From assembly GCF_003255815.1 (NCBI RefSeq), contig NC_037680.1:13366603-13430602 (forward strand): a stretch of DNA of 64,000 bases. The letters run 5' to 3'. Position numbers and translations under genes: made by a program. The number at the start of each line of letters is the position of its first letter. The first letter of the stretch is position 1. Under the pieces are notes generated by a model. That model saw only the letters and a list, made by a program, of their open reading frames with translations. It did no database searches and was not told where the DNA came from. The stretch comes from Theropithecus gelada. Lineage: Eukaryota; Chordata; Mammalia; Primates; Cercopithecidae. Positions 1 to 11,725 of the stretch are shown here, piece after piece.

Positions 1-1014
1 GTTAATCCTCAAAACCATGGGGAAAATGTCTCTAGGGCATGTCACAGACCTTCATGGTAGCCCCTCCCATCACAGGTCAGGGGGCCCAGGAGGAAAAAGT
101 GGTTTCATGGGCCAGGTCCAGGGTCCCTGTGCTGTGTGCACCCTAGGGACTTGGTTCCCTGTATCCCAGCTGCTCCGGCCATGGCTGAAAGGGGCCAATG
201 TACAGCTTGGGGTGTGGCTTCAGAGGATGGAAGCCCCAAGCCTTGGCAGCTTCCATGTGGTGTTGAGCCTGTGGGTGCACAGAAGTCAAGAATTGAAGTT
301 TGGGAACCTCCACCTGGATTTCAGAAGATGTATGGAAACAACTGGATGCCTATGCAAAAGTTTACTATAGGGGTGAGGCCCTCTTGGAGAGCCTCTGCTA
401 GGGTAGTGCGGAAGGGAAATGTGGGGTTGGAGCCTTCACACAGGGTCCCTACTAGGGCACTGCCTAGTGGAGCTGTGAAAAGAGGGCCACCGTCCTCCAG
501 ACCCCAGAATGGTAGATCCACGACAGCTTGCACCATGCTCCTGGAGAAGCCGTAGACACTCAATGCCAGCTTGTGAAAGCAGCCGTGAGGGAAGCTGTAC
601 CCTACAAAGCCACAGGGGCAGAGCTGCCCAAAGCCATTGGAACTTACCTTTTGTATCAGTGTGACCTGGATATGAGACCTGGAGTTGAAAGAGATCTTTT
701 TGGAGCTTTAAAATTTGACTGCCTCACTGGATTTCAGACTTGCATGGGCCCTGTATCCCCTTTGGTTAGGGCAACTTCTCCCATTTGGAACAGCTGTATT
801 TAACCTGTACCCCCACTGTATCTAGGAAGTACCTAACTTGCTTCTGATTTTACAGGCTCATTGGCAGAAGGGACTTCCCTTGTCTCAGATGAGACTTCAG
901 ACTGTGGACTTCTGGGTTAATGCTGAAATGAATTAAGATGTTGGGGGACTTTTGGGAAGGCATATTAGTTTTGAAATGTGAGGACATAAGATTTGGAGGG
1001 GGCCAGGGGCAGAA
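1..1014 (+). mobile_element. MaLR internal region (THE1/MST type), partial
   Basis: GC-richer sequence running directly into the TG of the LTR at 1015, in the same orientation, as expected for the 3' part of a non-autonomous ERVL-MaLR element. Short open frames here (for example 17-370 and 136-555) overlap in different frames and look like decayed remnants, not genes. The 5' LTR would lie left of the window. Confidence 0.75.
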
Positions 1015-1681
1015 TGATATAGTTTGGCTGTGTCTCCACCCAAATCTCAACTTGAATTGTACCTCCCAGAATCCCCATGTGTCGTAGGAGGGACACAGCA
1101 GGAGGTAATTGAATCATGGGGGCTGGTCTTTCCTGTGCTATTCTTGTGATAGTGAAAAAGTCTCATGAGATCTGATGGTTTTATCAGGGGTTTCCACTTT
1201 TGCTTCCTTCTCATTTTCTCTTGCCGCCACCATGTAAGAAGTGTCTTTCACCTCCTGCCATGATTCTGAGGCCTCCTCAGCCTTGTGGAACTGTGATTCC
1301 AATTAAACCTCTTTTTCCGCTGGACACGGTGGCTTACACCTGTAATCCCAGCACTTTGGGAGGCTGAGGTGGGCAGATCACAAGGTCAGGAGTTCGAGGC
1401 CAGCCTGGCCAACATGGTGAAACCCCGTCTTTACTAAAAATACAAAAATTAGCTGGGCGTGGTGGTGCGCGCCTGTAGTCCCAGCTTCTTGGGAGTCTGG
1501 GGCAGGAGAATTGCTTGAAGCCAGGAGGTGGAGGTTGCATTGAGCCTAGATTGTGCCACTACGCTCCAGCCTGGCAACAGAGCAGGACTCCGTCTCAAAA
1601 AAACAAAAGAAACAAAAAAACCCCTTTTTCTTCCCAGTCTTGGGTATGTCTTTATCAGCAGCATGAAAATGGACTAATACA
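1015..1681 (+). mobile_element. THE1-type MaLR LTR split by an Alu
   Basis: Begins tgatatagtttggctgtgtc and ends ggactaataca, both hallmarks of THE1 LTRs. It includes the 'aatcatgggggctggtcttt' core and a 3' 'gggtatgtctttatcagcagc' block. An Alu at 1319-1619 interrupts it. Together with 1-1014 it forms the 3' half of a provirus-like MaLR copy. Confidence 0.9.
1319..1619 (+). mobile_element. AluS in THE1 LTR
   Basis: Complete dimeric Alu with an A-rich tail. The flanking LTR bases cctctttttc (1308-1317) and cccctttttc (1620-1629) form its near-perfect target duplication. Confidence 0.93.
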
Positions 1682-1684
1682 AAA

Positions 1685-1900
1685 TGGGAGCTACATAATG
1701 AAAACTTACGAACACAAAGAAGGAAACAACAGATACTAGGGTCTACTTGAGGGGGGATATTGCGTGAAGGAGAGGAGCAGAAAAGATAACTATTGGGTAC
1801 TGCGCTTAATACCTGGGTGATGAAATAATATGTATAACAAACCCCTGTGACACATGTTTACCTATGTAACACACCTTCCTATGTGCCCCCATAGAAAAAA
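1685..1900 (+). mobile_element. L1 3' end fragment
   Basis: Resembles the L1 end of ORF2/3' UTR: an 'aacacaaagaaggaaacaac' phrase, then 'gacacatgtttacctatgta' and an A-rich end. Diverged, so an older primate L1. Confidence 0.7.
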
Positions 1901-2089
1901 ATCCCATGACATCAAAAGTAGTATAACTAATGTCTTTGGGAATGGCTGTCTCTTCCAATGATGACAATGAGAATTTATAGCAAAATATCATATAACATAT
2001 AGAGTATTAGAATGTAACTCAGGGAGTTACATTAATCCACTTATATCTAGTGTGTACCTATGTACCATCATTTCTCTTTAAGCTCTAAG

Positions 2090-2490
2090 GCTGAGCTCCA
2101 AATGACTCTTGGACAACAGCTGAGGTTCAGAGACACCTCAAACTCAAGATGTCCTGAGTGAACCCTTCACCTCTGTCCTTAAGCCAGCTCCTCTTCTACC
2201 ACCACAATCTTTTGGCTCTTCACTCCTCATCCAAATTAACTATAAAGTCCTCTGCATGGAATCTCCAGTTTTAGACTAAACTGGATCTCTTTCCACTGTT
2301 TCAATTTGTCCTCTCCTTATCTACCTGCATGCTGTTGGCTGTGGTGTTTTCCTTAAGTGCCTCCTTCAATCCCTTCTACTCTTTCCGCACTGCTATTAGA
2401 TAGGATTCCACTCAGGTCTCATGTTATTGATTCTACTGCTGAAATGTCTGGCATTTTTCACCTCTCTATTGTCACTACTACTGTTAGGAA
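2090..2490 (+). mobile_element. L2 fragment
   Basis: Pyrimidine-rich phrases typical of L2 (caaactcaagatgtcctgag, then cagctcctcttctacc). Probably one old element with the L2 segment at 3325-3945, split by later insertions. Confidence 0.55.
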
Positions 2491-2937
2491 TTTAGGGTGG
2501 TTATAGTGCCTCAAATCCCCTCTAGGAATCCTTGACAAAGGAGCTTTATATATACTAATAGCCTCATGAATAAAAAGGAACTGGCTTTATTAATAGACCT
2601 GTAAGTGCCTGATAGCACCAAACTAAAATTCTGGTAAAAGGTATACTGAAGAACCCAGCTAGAACCCAAGGTCAAAACTAGACTTCCTAACTTGTCAGCA
2701 CAGATCTAGCAGCAGAAGAGGTGGTAGGGCCTGCCAACACAGGCTTGTTTGCTGTGCTCACTCACAGTGGAGGCAGAAAGCAAAGGAGAAGCATGTCTCC
2801 TGGGGGAACAGCAACTCACCTACTTTGAACTGTGACCCAACCAAGTTCTCAGGCTCTAAAAAATCAGGGGGAGAAAGCCTGGACAGGCAGTGGGGAGAGA
2901 GAGATCCCTTCACCATAGGCTGAAACTAGATGAGAGA

Positions 2938-3323
2938 CTATACTATGCTTAACAATGGAGATACAGACACATTCTGAGAAATGTGTCTTTAGGTGATTGT
3001 GCAGTTGTGCCAACATCACAGAGTGTACTTCACAAACCTAGATGGTATAGCATACTACACATCTAGACTACCTGGCATAGCCTATTACTCCTAGACTACA
3101 AACCTGTACAGCAGTTACAGTACTGAATACTACAGGAAACTGTATCACATGGTGAGTATTTGTGTATCTAAACATAGAAAGGGTAATGCACTGTGCTACC
3201 ATATTACTATGGCTACAACCTCACCAGGTGATAGGAACTTTTCAGCTCCATTATAACCTTGTGAGACTTCCATTGTATGTGATCGTAGTTGACCAAAACA
3301 TCATTATGTGGTGTATGACTATA
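2938..3323 (-). mobile_element. Tigger1/MER2-like DNA transposon remnant
   Basis: Contains cagagtgtacttcacaaacc, aaacctgtacagcagttaca and a terminal 'attatgtggtgtatgacta', which resemble one end of mariner-type Tigger1/MER2 in reverse. It carries no intact transposase frame. A sister fragment sits at 54345-54664. Confidence 0.75.
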
Positions 3324-3324
3324 A

Positions 3325-3945
3325 TCCATTCCCCAAGTTGCACTGCCTCCAAGAACTTCTGTCTCTTCACTCTTCCATTTGTTTCCACACTACCATTAGG
3401 GTTACTTTTTGAAGACATAAATCTGATCATGTTATTTATCTGCTTAAAAACCTCTCATGACACTACATACCGCCAGAATCAGGTCTCACTTTTTGGCATG
3501 GCAAGTGTGAATTCCTCTCCAACTGGTTACTGCCAAAGTTTTAGGCTTCCTCTCCTTCAACTCACTTCCCATAAGCCCTAAGCTCACATATTTGTGCAGA
3601 TTTCACATTCTCAGAACAATTAATATTTGTTCATATCTCTGTGCTTTTTGGCATGTTTTTGGTGTTCCCTCTGCCTGAAATTGGACCTACTGCCTTTGAA
3701 TTCATCCTTCAAAATTCAGCTCAGATATTTCCTAAGGGAAACTTTCTCAAATGCTCCAAGAAGTTATTTATTCTGTCCTGTGTTCCTAGGGCCTGACTTA
3801 CATGTCTCTATTTTCATATTTATCATATTGCATTAAAATGATTTGTTTACAATTGTTGTTTTCCACTAAAAAGTAAACTCCACAGGAAAGTTAACTATTT
3901 TCCTTATCTTTGCATTCTCAAAATTTAGCATATAGTCTTTTAAAA
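3325..3945 (+). mobile_element. L2 3' fragment
   Basis: L2-like features: tctgatcatgttatttatct, ttccctctgcctgaaattgg, 'aattcagctcagatatttcc' and a 'aagtaaactccacagg' end. Diverged. Confidence 0.65.
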
Positions 3946-3956
3946 AAAATAACAGC

Positions 3957-4127
3957 TGTGGATGGGCGTGGTGGCTCACGCCTGTAATCCCAGCTACTCG
4001 GGAGGCTGAGGCAGGAGAATCATTTGAACCTGGGAGGCGGAAGTTGCAGTGAGCCAAGATCATGCCACTGCACTCCAGCCTGGGCAAGAGTGAGACTCAG
4101 TCTTGAAAAAAATAAAACAAAAAACAG
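3957..4127 (+). mobile_element. Alu with internal deletion
   Basis: Starts like an Alu left arm (gggcgtggtggctcacgcc) but passes straight to right-arm sequence, giving about 170 bp. The tail is a mixed A/T run. Confidence 0.85.
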
Positions 4128-4227
4128 CTTTATTGAGATGTAATCCATATACCATAAAATTCACCCTTTTAAAGTGTCCAGTTCAATGATTTTAGTATAT
4201 TCAGGCTTTATTAATTGTAGAACATTT

Positions 4228-4532
4228 TCTTTTTTCTTTTTTTTTTCTTTGAGACAGAGTCTCGCTCTGTCGCCCAGGTTGGAGTACAGTGGCGTGATCT
4301 GGGCTTACTGCAACCTCCGCCTCCTGGGTTCACACCATTCTCCTGCCTCAGCCTCCCGAGCAGCTGGGACTACAAGCACCCGCTGCCACACCTAGCTAAT
4401 TTTTTTGTATTTTTAGTAGAGATGGGATTTCACCATGTTGGCCAGGCTGGTCTTGGTATCCTGACCTGGTAATCTCCCTGCCTCGGCCTCCCAAGGTGCT
4501 GGGATTACAGGCGTGAGCCACCGCGTCCGGCC
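4228..4532 (-). mobile_element. AluS
   Basis: Complete reverse Alu from an interrupted T run to ccgcgtccggcc. It sits in the antisense L1M between its 'tagaacattttc' and 'cattaccctcagaaag' parts. Confidence 0.93.
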
Positions 4533-4734
4533 ATAGGATATTTTCATTACCCTCAGAAAGAAACCCTATACTCATTAGGCAATGTTAAATAAAATGTATG
4601 TGAAGCCATTGTTTTAGTCTGAGCTCCTACACTAGGACGCAAAAGACCAGAGCAAACCAGGATGGAGTAACACATGCTAGGTGCCACTTAATCAAACTGA
4701 ACTTAAAAACAGGGCAGTTTAAAAAAAACAAAGC

Positions 4735-4735
<1 letters not shown>

Positions 4736-4770
<35 letters not shown>
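4736..4770 (+). repeat. (AC)n microsatellite
   Basis: About 17.5 uninterrupted AC units inside the putative LTR. A run this long is likely to vary in length between individuals. Confidence 0.97.
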
Positions 4771-4773
<3 letters not shown>

Positions 4774-5038
4774 GAGATTCACAGCAATCAAAAGGGGCCC
4801 AGTCAACCTGAACCAGCATGATGAGGAAGTCCTCTCTGCTTTACCCCTACAAGGAAAATAACTTTTAAACCATTAATCTGGCTTTTCTTCCTTGTTTCTG
4901 CTTTCTTTTCTGTTCCCTGTTTCTCCTTTTCTGCCTATAAAACTCACCCACTCTGCTCTGCTCAGCTTAGTGAAGCATAATTCTAGTTCATAAATGGGAT
5001 GCTGCCCAATTCATGACTTGCTAATAAAAGCCAGTCAG

Positions 5039-5333
5039 GGCCAGGTGCAGTGGCTAACACCTATAATCCCAACAGTTTGAAAGGTTCAGGCAGGAGGATT
5101 GCTTGAGCTGAGGAATTTGATACCAGCCTGAGCAACATAAGGAGACCTCCATCTCTACAAAAAATAAAAAATTAACCTGGCATGGTGGCATGATGATAGT
5201 CCTGGCTACTTGGGAGGCTGAGGCAGGAGGATCACTGGAGCCCAGGATTTTGAGGATGCAGTGAACTATGACCTCTCCACTGAACAATCCTGGGCAACAG
5301 AGTGAGAGTCTGTCTCTTAAAAACAAAAACAAC
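5039..5333 (+). mobile_element. AluJ in the 4.6-kb LTR
   Basis: Strongly diverged full-length Alu (ggccaggtgcagtggctaac to a mixed A tail). LTR bases flank it on both sides. Confidence 0.9.
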
Positions 5334-5390
5334 CCTCCTCAAACAAAAAAACCCAATCAGATATTTAAAAGTCAATTCATTAAAATTTTG

Positions 5391-5610
5391 TTCTTTTGTT
5401 TTGTTTTGTTGTTTTTGAGACAGGGTCTTACTCTGTCACCCAGGCTGGAGTGCAGTGGAGAAATCATGGCTCACTACAGACTCGACCTGGGCTCTGGTGA
5501 TCCTCTCACCTCAGACTCCTGAGTAGCTGGGACTACAGGTATGTGCCACCACGCCCATCTAATTTTTGTATTTTTTGTAAAGACAGGGTTTTGCCATGTT
5601 TTTCAGGCTA
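5391..5610 (-). mobile_element. Alu, 5' truncated
   Basis: Reverse Alu with a TTTTG-repeat tail; it stops at tttttcaggcta in the left arm, then L1M sequence resumes. Confidence 0.9.
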
Positions 5611-5810
5611 AATTCTGTTCTTTGACAGCAGTCACTGTCCATCCTCTCCTTGAATCTCTTAGCAAGTACTTGTCTACTTTGTGTCTCTACAGATTTGCCT
5701 ATTCTGGCTAATCTGAATAAAAAGAGCTATACAAGAAGTGGCCTGTCCTGCTTCTTTCACTTAACAAATTTTCAGGGTTCATCCATGTCATCCATGGTGT
5801 AGTATGTGTC

Positions 5811-6101
5811 TTTTTGTTTGTTTGTTTTTGAGACAGCATCTCACTCTGTTGCCCAGGCTGGAGTGCAGTGGTGCAAACTCAGCTCACTGCAACCTTTGCC
5901 TCCCGGGTTCAAGTAGTTCTCCTGCCTCAGCCTCCCGAGTAGCTGGGATTACAGGCGCACGCCCAGCGAATTTTGTAATTTTAGTAGAGAAGGGGTTTCT
6001 CCCTGTTGGTCAGGCTGGCCTTGAACTCCCGACCTCAGGTGATCCGCCTGCCTCAGTCTCCTAAAGTGCTAGGATTACAAGCGTGAGTCACCAGGCCCAG
6101 C
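5811..6101 (-). mobile_element. AluS
   Basis: Reverse Alu with a (GTTT)n tail. A small deletion in the right arm removes part of the cccggctaattttt region. Confidence 0.92.
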
Positions 6102-6140
6102 GCATGTATACTTTTTAAAGCCAAATAATATTCCACTGTA

Positions 6141-6789
6141 TGTGTCAGAGGCATTTGAACGAGAGCAACTCCATCTTGAATAGGGGCAGGGTAAAATGAG
6201 GCTGAGACCTGCTGGGTTGCATTTCAAGGATGTTAGGCATTCTTAGTCATAGGATGAGACAGGAGCCTGGCAGGACTGGTTTCACAACACACAAGTCTTT
6301 TCCCAAAGACCCTGCTGATAAAACAGGATGCAATAAAGAAGCCAGCCAAGACCCACCAAAACCAAGATGGTAATGAAAGAGACCTCTGGTCATCCTCACA
6401 GCTCATTATATGCTAATTATAATGCGTTCGCATGCTAAAAGATATTCCCACCAGCACCAAAAGAGTTTACAAATGCCACAGAAACATCTGGAAGTTACTC
6501 TATATGGTCTAAAAAGGGGAGGAACCTTCAGTTCCAGGAACTTGCAACCCTGGAAAACTCATGACTAATCCACCCCTTGTTTGGCATATAATCAAGAAAT
6601 ACCATAAGTACACTCAGTCAAGCAGCCCATGCCACAGCTCTGCCTATAGAGTAGCCATTCTTTAGTTTCTTTACTTCTCTAATAAACATCATTTCACTTT
6701 ACTTTGTAGACTCACCCTGAATTCCTTCTTGCATGAGATCCAATAACCTTCTCTCTTAAGGTCTGGATTGAGACCCCTTTCTGGTAACA
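6141..6789 (+). mobile_element. Solo ERV1-type LTR
   Basis: Runs from TGTGTCAGAGG to TAACA and carries 'agcaactccatcttgaatag', an AATAAA at about 6681 and an 'ctcaccctgaattccttc' R/U5-like end. No internal proviral sequence is present, so it is a solo LTR formed by recombination. It interrupts the antisense L1M. No clear target duplication remains. Confidence 0.75.
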
Positions 6790-7309
6790 CAGGGATTAAC
6801 CACACTTTATTTACCCATTCATCAATTTATAAACATTTGGACTGGTCCTACTTTTTTGGGCTACTATTAATCATGCTGCCATAATGTCCACGTCCAAATT
6901 TTTGGGTAGACAGATGTTCTCAATTCCCTTGGAAGTATAATTGCTGGGTCATATGGTAACTCTATGTCTAACATGTCGAGGAACTCCCAGATGGTTTTAC
7001 AAAATGGTTGCATCATTTTACATTCCTACCAACAATATATGAGTCTTCTAATTTCTCTACATCATAGACAATACTTGTGTTTTTTATTTTAGTCATCCTA
7101 GTGGGTGTGACGTGGTATCTCATTGTGGTTTTGACTTGTATTTCATATAATCTTAATAAATGTTTATATAATGAATGATTTTTGAATGTCCTGTATGTGG
7201 CTTACATCCTAGAAACCTGGCTAAACCAAATTGAAGTTTTTCAATGTTGTATTCATTCCACACACATTTGTTGAAGTCCCACGATATGTTAACTCTAATG
7301 CACCTAGTA

Positions 7310-7712
7310 TAGAGTGGCAAAGTTATGAGAACAGACTTTGGAGCAGAAAGGTCTGGCACTTTCTGCCCCAGCTGTGCCACTTATTGGCTGTATGACCTTG
7401 GGCAGATTATGTAACCTTTCTCAGATTTAGTGAGGCAAGTTAATAGTATCTTCCTCATGATGCTGCTCTGAAGGTTAAATAAGATCATGAGCCTGGAGTG
7501 GTCCTCATGTCTGTAATCCCAACATTTTGGGAGGCTGAGGTGGGAGGATTGCTTGAGTCTAGGAGTTTGAGACCAGCCTGGACAACATGGTGAGATTCCC
7601 ATCTTTATTTAAATAAGTTTATTTTTAAAAGAAAGATCCTGAATATTAAGGGCTTAGCACAATGGCTGCAAGAAATAACAACTCAATAGATGTTAGTCAT
7701 TATTATTGAGTG
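7310..7712 (+). mobile_element. MIR split by an Alu monomer
   Basis: MIR core features: 'gtgccacttattggctgtat', 'gaccttgggcag', then after the insert 'gggcttagcacaatgg' and 'tagatgttagtcattatta'. Left part 7310-7490, right part 7612-7712. Confidence 0.75.
7491..7608 (+). mobile_element. Alu left-arm monomer (FLAM-like)
   Basis: A single left-arm unit of about 120 bp (gcctggagtggtcctcatgt to a short A/T-rich end) without a right arm. Confidence 0.7.
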
Positions 7713-7767
7713 TATTAAAGTCATAAAAGTAAATAAGATAAATGTCTAATAATAACATAATGTTATG

Positions 7768-8084
7768 TAAGCTATTGAGACAAGTGAGGTAAAAAGGCTC
7801 CTTGGAGAATCTCCAACCTGCCTGGGCATTGGGAGGATGGGGTGGAGCCTTGGGGAGTTAGCACCCATTGCAGGAAGGAGGAGCCTGGCCTCTCCTGTTC
7901 CTGGGTGGTAACAGGGGATTCAATCCATGAAACGCGAAGCCTGCTAGCAGGACTCTCACTTTGCTGAGAGTCCCTGTTTCCCTTTTTTCCCTTTTCACAC
8001 AATAAATGCTGCCCTTCTCACCCTACAATGTATCCACATGCCTAAATTATCCTGGTCATGTGACAAGAACTACGACAGAGACAT
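7768..8084 (+). mobile_element. ERV LTR-like 3' end, unassigned
   Basis: Has 'gagcctggcctctcctgttc', a pyrimidine block, 'cacaataaatgctgcccttc' with a poly(A) signal near 8001, and 'tggtcatgtgacaagaac'. These are typical of an LTR R/U5. No internal region found. Confidence 0.5.
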
Positions 8085-8397
8085 TTGTATGTCTCTCTCT
8101 GTAACCATGAGGCTACTCTCATGTCCTTATTAATTAGGCTGTTATGCAGACTAATTACATAATAACTACAAAGTTCTTCGAATTCCTAAAATATATATTA
8201 AATAAATATTTAAGATGTGTTACCCTAAGAAACCAGTTCTTTACCATATTCAGAAAGAAGAGATTTTGGACAAGAGGGACTTAGATTTCACGAATGCCAC
8301 AGCTCCTGTGGTCAACTTTCTTTTTGCTGTTACCATTTATTCAATTGGACAATATGCAGGAAAAAAAGGTTATTTTTTGTATATGTGAGACATTTTT

Positions 8398-8696
8398 TTT
8401 TTTTTTTTTTTTGAGACGGAGTCTCGCTCTGTCACCCAGGCTGGAGTACAGTGGCCGGATCTCAGCTCACTGCAAGCTCTGTCTCCCAGGTTTATGCCAT
8501 TCTCCTGCCTCAGCCTCCCGAGTAGCTGGGACTACAGGCGCCCGCCACCTCACCCGGCTAGTTTTTTTTTGTATTTTTAGTAGAGACGGGGTTTCACCGT
8601 GTTAGCCAGGATGGTCTCGATCTCCTGACCTCGTGATCCGCCCGTCTCGGCCTCCCAAAGTGCTGGGATTACAGGCTTGAGCCATCGCGCCCGGCC
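8398..8696 (-). mobile_element. AluY, Old World monkey type
   Basis: Little-diverged reverse AluY ending aggcttgagccatcgcgccc. Perfect 16-bp target duplication tatgtgagacattttt at 8382-8397 and 8697-8712 marks a recent insertion. Confidence 0.95.
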
Positions 8697-8816
8697 TATG
8701 TGAGACATTTTTAATTTGTACTTTTTACCACAACAAAGCAAACATTTCATACAATGTTGGCATTTAATAAAAAATGCGGTTTCTTTTTGAATTTTGAGAA
8801 CTTTGTTTTGTCTTTG

Positions 8817-9096
8817 TTTGTTTTTGAGACAGGGTCTCACTCTGTTGCCCAGTCTGGAGTACAGTGGTGCAATCATCCTCCTGAGTTTGAGTGATCCTCC
8901 CACCTCAGACTCCTAAGTGGCTGGGACTACACGTGTGTACCACCATGCCCAGCTAATTTTCTTATTTTTATTTATTTATTTTTACAGAGACAAGGTGTAG
9001 CCATGTTGCCCAGGCAGGTCTCAAACACCTGGGCTCAAGGGAGACTTGGCCTCCCAAAGTGCTTGGATTACGGGCAAGAGCCACCAAGCTCTGGCC
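8817..9096 (-). mobile_element. AluJ
   Basis: Old reverse Alu with a tail of TTTG units and an internal deletion before the 'aatcatcctcctgagtttga' segment. Confidence 0.88.
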
Positions 9097-10456
9097 TGAG
9101 GGCATATTTTTAAATTTAATAATAATTCTGAAGAGCTCTCCTAACTACATACAATTTTTTGCAGCAGACAAGCAACCATTCTACACATTTTTAATGCAAA
9201 TGTAAGTGTTTGAAATGTAAATTTGCTTTGGGTAAAGGATGATCTAGAAGCCCTTGAGGCAGCAGGCCAGGGAACTTAAGGATGATTGTGATGGAGAAAA
9301 GGCAAGCCAAAGAGGCTCGGACAGAAGCAGGGTGAGGAAAGCAGGCAAATGGGGAGAGGCTAATGAAGGCAAGGAACGCTAGGACACATTGAACTAAGAG
9401 CACACAAAACAACTGGCAAAGGAAAGCAGAGACTGTAGAGTGGGCTGATGCAAGAGGTAGCAAGAAATGACTGGAAGTAGTCGTTCTGGCTGTATTTGTG
9501 AATTTCCTAGAGATTCATCTCAAAATGTAAAGATAACTACTGTATGAAGTAAGGAAACAGAAGTAGCTCTGGCTCATTGAGATTAAAAGAAGAGAAGCTG
9601 AGCAGAAAGCAGACATGTCCTAACCACAAGCAGAACTCATTACCCACACTATATTAGAGTACTTTTTTTTTTTTTTTTTTTTTTGCTCACTTGTGAATCA
9701 TTTATGTACCAAGTTTCTCTTAGGATACTTTATAGTTTATATATAATGGATGAAAGGGGGCTTAGAAGCCATCTAGTAACCTAGGGACTCAAATGGCTAG
9801 ATATATAATGTTGCTGATTATTGGAGAAAGGAGCAAAAGGGGATAAGAAAAGACCCTAAAGAGGTTAAGGGAAGGGCCCCAATTTCCCACAGCTAGAGCT
9901 AGAGGAAGAGATACTTGTTAGATGATGGTAGCAAAATGAAAACCAGAGACAGAAGGAGGCTCCCTATTTGAATACTCCACTCAGCTTGCTTTATTCAGAA
10001 ACAGCCTTTCGTTGCTTAGAAATAACATACACTAATATTATCCATGCCATTCTCCCGCCTGGAGATGACCTACACTATCACTCAATGGAAGCCACTGTAG
10101 GGAAATCAAAACACCTCAAAGCCAAAATAGTACTTAGAAGTCAGACACATTCAGAAGTAGAAGAAGGGAAGAAGCAGTGGAAATTGGACTGACCACATCT
10201 TAGGCAGTGACCCTGGTGATGGATTCCAAGGCAGGACTGCTTACTTATGGGACAGCCAACTGGGCTGTGCAAAAGTATCTTTCCTTGTGGTGATGGAATT
10301 TTTTCTTTTTACTTGAGTTGGACTTCAATTTGAGTTTCATTTGGGTTAATAAATACTGTAATTTCTTAAAAAATGTAAATACATCTAGCATGGGTAAAGA
10401 ATTGTCACTCATACATTTGTGTGGATTAGTTTCATTTAAGGTATTATTCAAATGCT

Positions 10457-10622
10457 TGAATAATATATATTCAAGTGTATATATATACTATATGTGTACT
10501 ATATATACTTGAATATATTATTGAATATTAGTCAAGTATATATTGAATATATTGAATATATTACTCAATAATAATATAAGTATAAAATAAGTATATATTG
10601 AATATATTTAATATATTATTGA
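10457..10622. repeat. AT-rich ttgaatata-type repeat
   Basis: About 165 bp almost only A and T, with recurring 'ttgaatatatt' and 'tatatatac' blocks and short palindromes. It abuts the AluY at 10624. Confidence 0.85.
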
Positions 10623-10623
10623 C

Positions 10624-10876
10624 TTGGGTGCAGTGGGGCGATCTCGGCTCACTGCAAGCTCCGCCTCCCGGGATTACGCCATTCTCCTGCCTCAGCCTCA
10701 GGAGTAGCTGGGACTACAGGCGCCCGTCACCTCGCTGGGCTAGTTTTTCGTATTTTTTAGCAGAGACGGGGTTTCACCGTGTTAGCCAGGATGGTCTCGA
10801 TCTCCTGACCTCGTTATCCGCCCATCTCGGCCTCCCAAAGTCCTGGGATTACAGGCTTGAGCCACCGCGCCCGGCC
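10624..10876 (-). mobile_element. AluY lacking its 3' end
   Basis: Young reverse AluY ending cttgagccaccgcgcccggc. The poly(A) tail and about 40 bp of the right arm are missing and replaced by AT-rich repeat at 10622. Confidence 0.92.
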
Positions 10877-11423
10877 AATTTAACATTTCTTAAACTGCAT
10901 GAAGCTGGGAGGGTATAGACAAAGTGGTGAGAGGGCGCACCCACCTAAAGTCAATCAAAGCACACTTCACATGCTGGCCATATAACAAGTAAATACCAAC
11001 AAAGCAAAACTAACCAAAACAAACAAAAGATCCCTACATTCTAGGATTCCAATTCACATCAAACTGCATTTGTACAAAGACAAGTATTGGAAAACATATA
11101 AGACAACACTGAACCATGAAAGATATACCTAACTCAAGAAAGTAAAATTTGGTATGGGTGATTTTTTACAATTGTGTACACAAATATATATTTTCTTCAG
11201 ATAAACTTTTAAAAACAAACATATACATATGTAGGAAGATTTATTTCAAATTCTTAATACCTATCTTAGAAATGAACTGGTAAACATAGTTTGATAGGAA
11301 GTTTTAGAGAAAGAACAGCCACAAATCATAGGTTTATTTATATATTTTAAAAATAGCTAGGATTTCTATTCACTTTATTGTAGACCAGAATATAATATAA
11401 TAAGCATTGTTGAAAGAAAACTT

Positions 11424-11725
11424 GGTTGGGCGCGGTGGCTCATGCCTGTAATCCTAGCACTTTGGGAGGCCGAGGTGGGCAGATTGCCTGAGCTCAGGAG
11501 TTGGAGACCAGCCTGGGCAACAGGGTGAAACCCCGTCTTTACTAAAATACAAAAAATTAGCCAGGCATGGCGGCATGTGCTTGTTGTCTCAGCTACTTGG
11601 GAGGCTGAGGCAAGAGAATTGCTTGAACCCGGCAGGCGGAGTTTGCAGTGAGCCGAGATTGTGCCACTGCACTCCAGCCTGGCGACTGAGTAAGACTCCA
11701 TCTCCAAAAAGAAAAAAAAAGAAAA
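11424..11725 (+). mobile_element. AluS
   Basis: Full-length Alu with tail. Flanks agaaaacttg (upstream) and agaaaactcg (downstream) are its target duplication. Confidence 0.93.

Larger units (their letters stand above)
4610..5390 (+). mobile_element. ERV LTR, family unassigned, split by Alu
   Basis: Starts TG (tgttttagtctgagctcc), has 'ttctgcctataaaactcacc' and a poly(A) signal in gctaataaaagcc near 5022, then continues after an Alu with cccaatcagatatttaaaag. Layout suggests a class I LTR; I cannot name the family. Confidence 0.5.
4128..7150 (-). mobile_element. Old L1M, fragmented by insertions
   Basis: Collinear pieces of one reverse L1 at 4128-4227, 4533-4609, 5611-5810, 6102-6140 and 6790-7150. 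They read from 'gctttattgagatgtaatcc' through 'ttgctgggtcatatggtaac' to 'ggtatctcattgtggttttg', the order expected for an old L1 read backwards. Later insertions are Alus at 4228, 5391 and 5811, an LTR containing another Alu, and a solo LTR at 6141. Confidence 0.8.

Noticed and set aside
136..803. Overlapping open frames at the window start
   Set aside because: They sit in a MaLR internal region that runs straight into a THE1 LTR and overlap each other in different frames.
3162..3581. 139-codon frame MYLNIERVMHC...
   Set aside because: It bridges a Tigger remnant and an L2 fragment, with no single coherent domain.
8294..8605. Open frames of 60-140 codons with phrases such as SPRLECSG or SCLSLPSSWDY
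   Set aside because: These are translations of Alu repeats, repeated all over the window; not genes.
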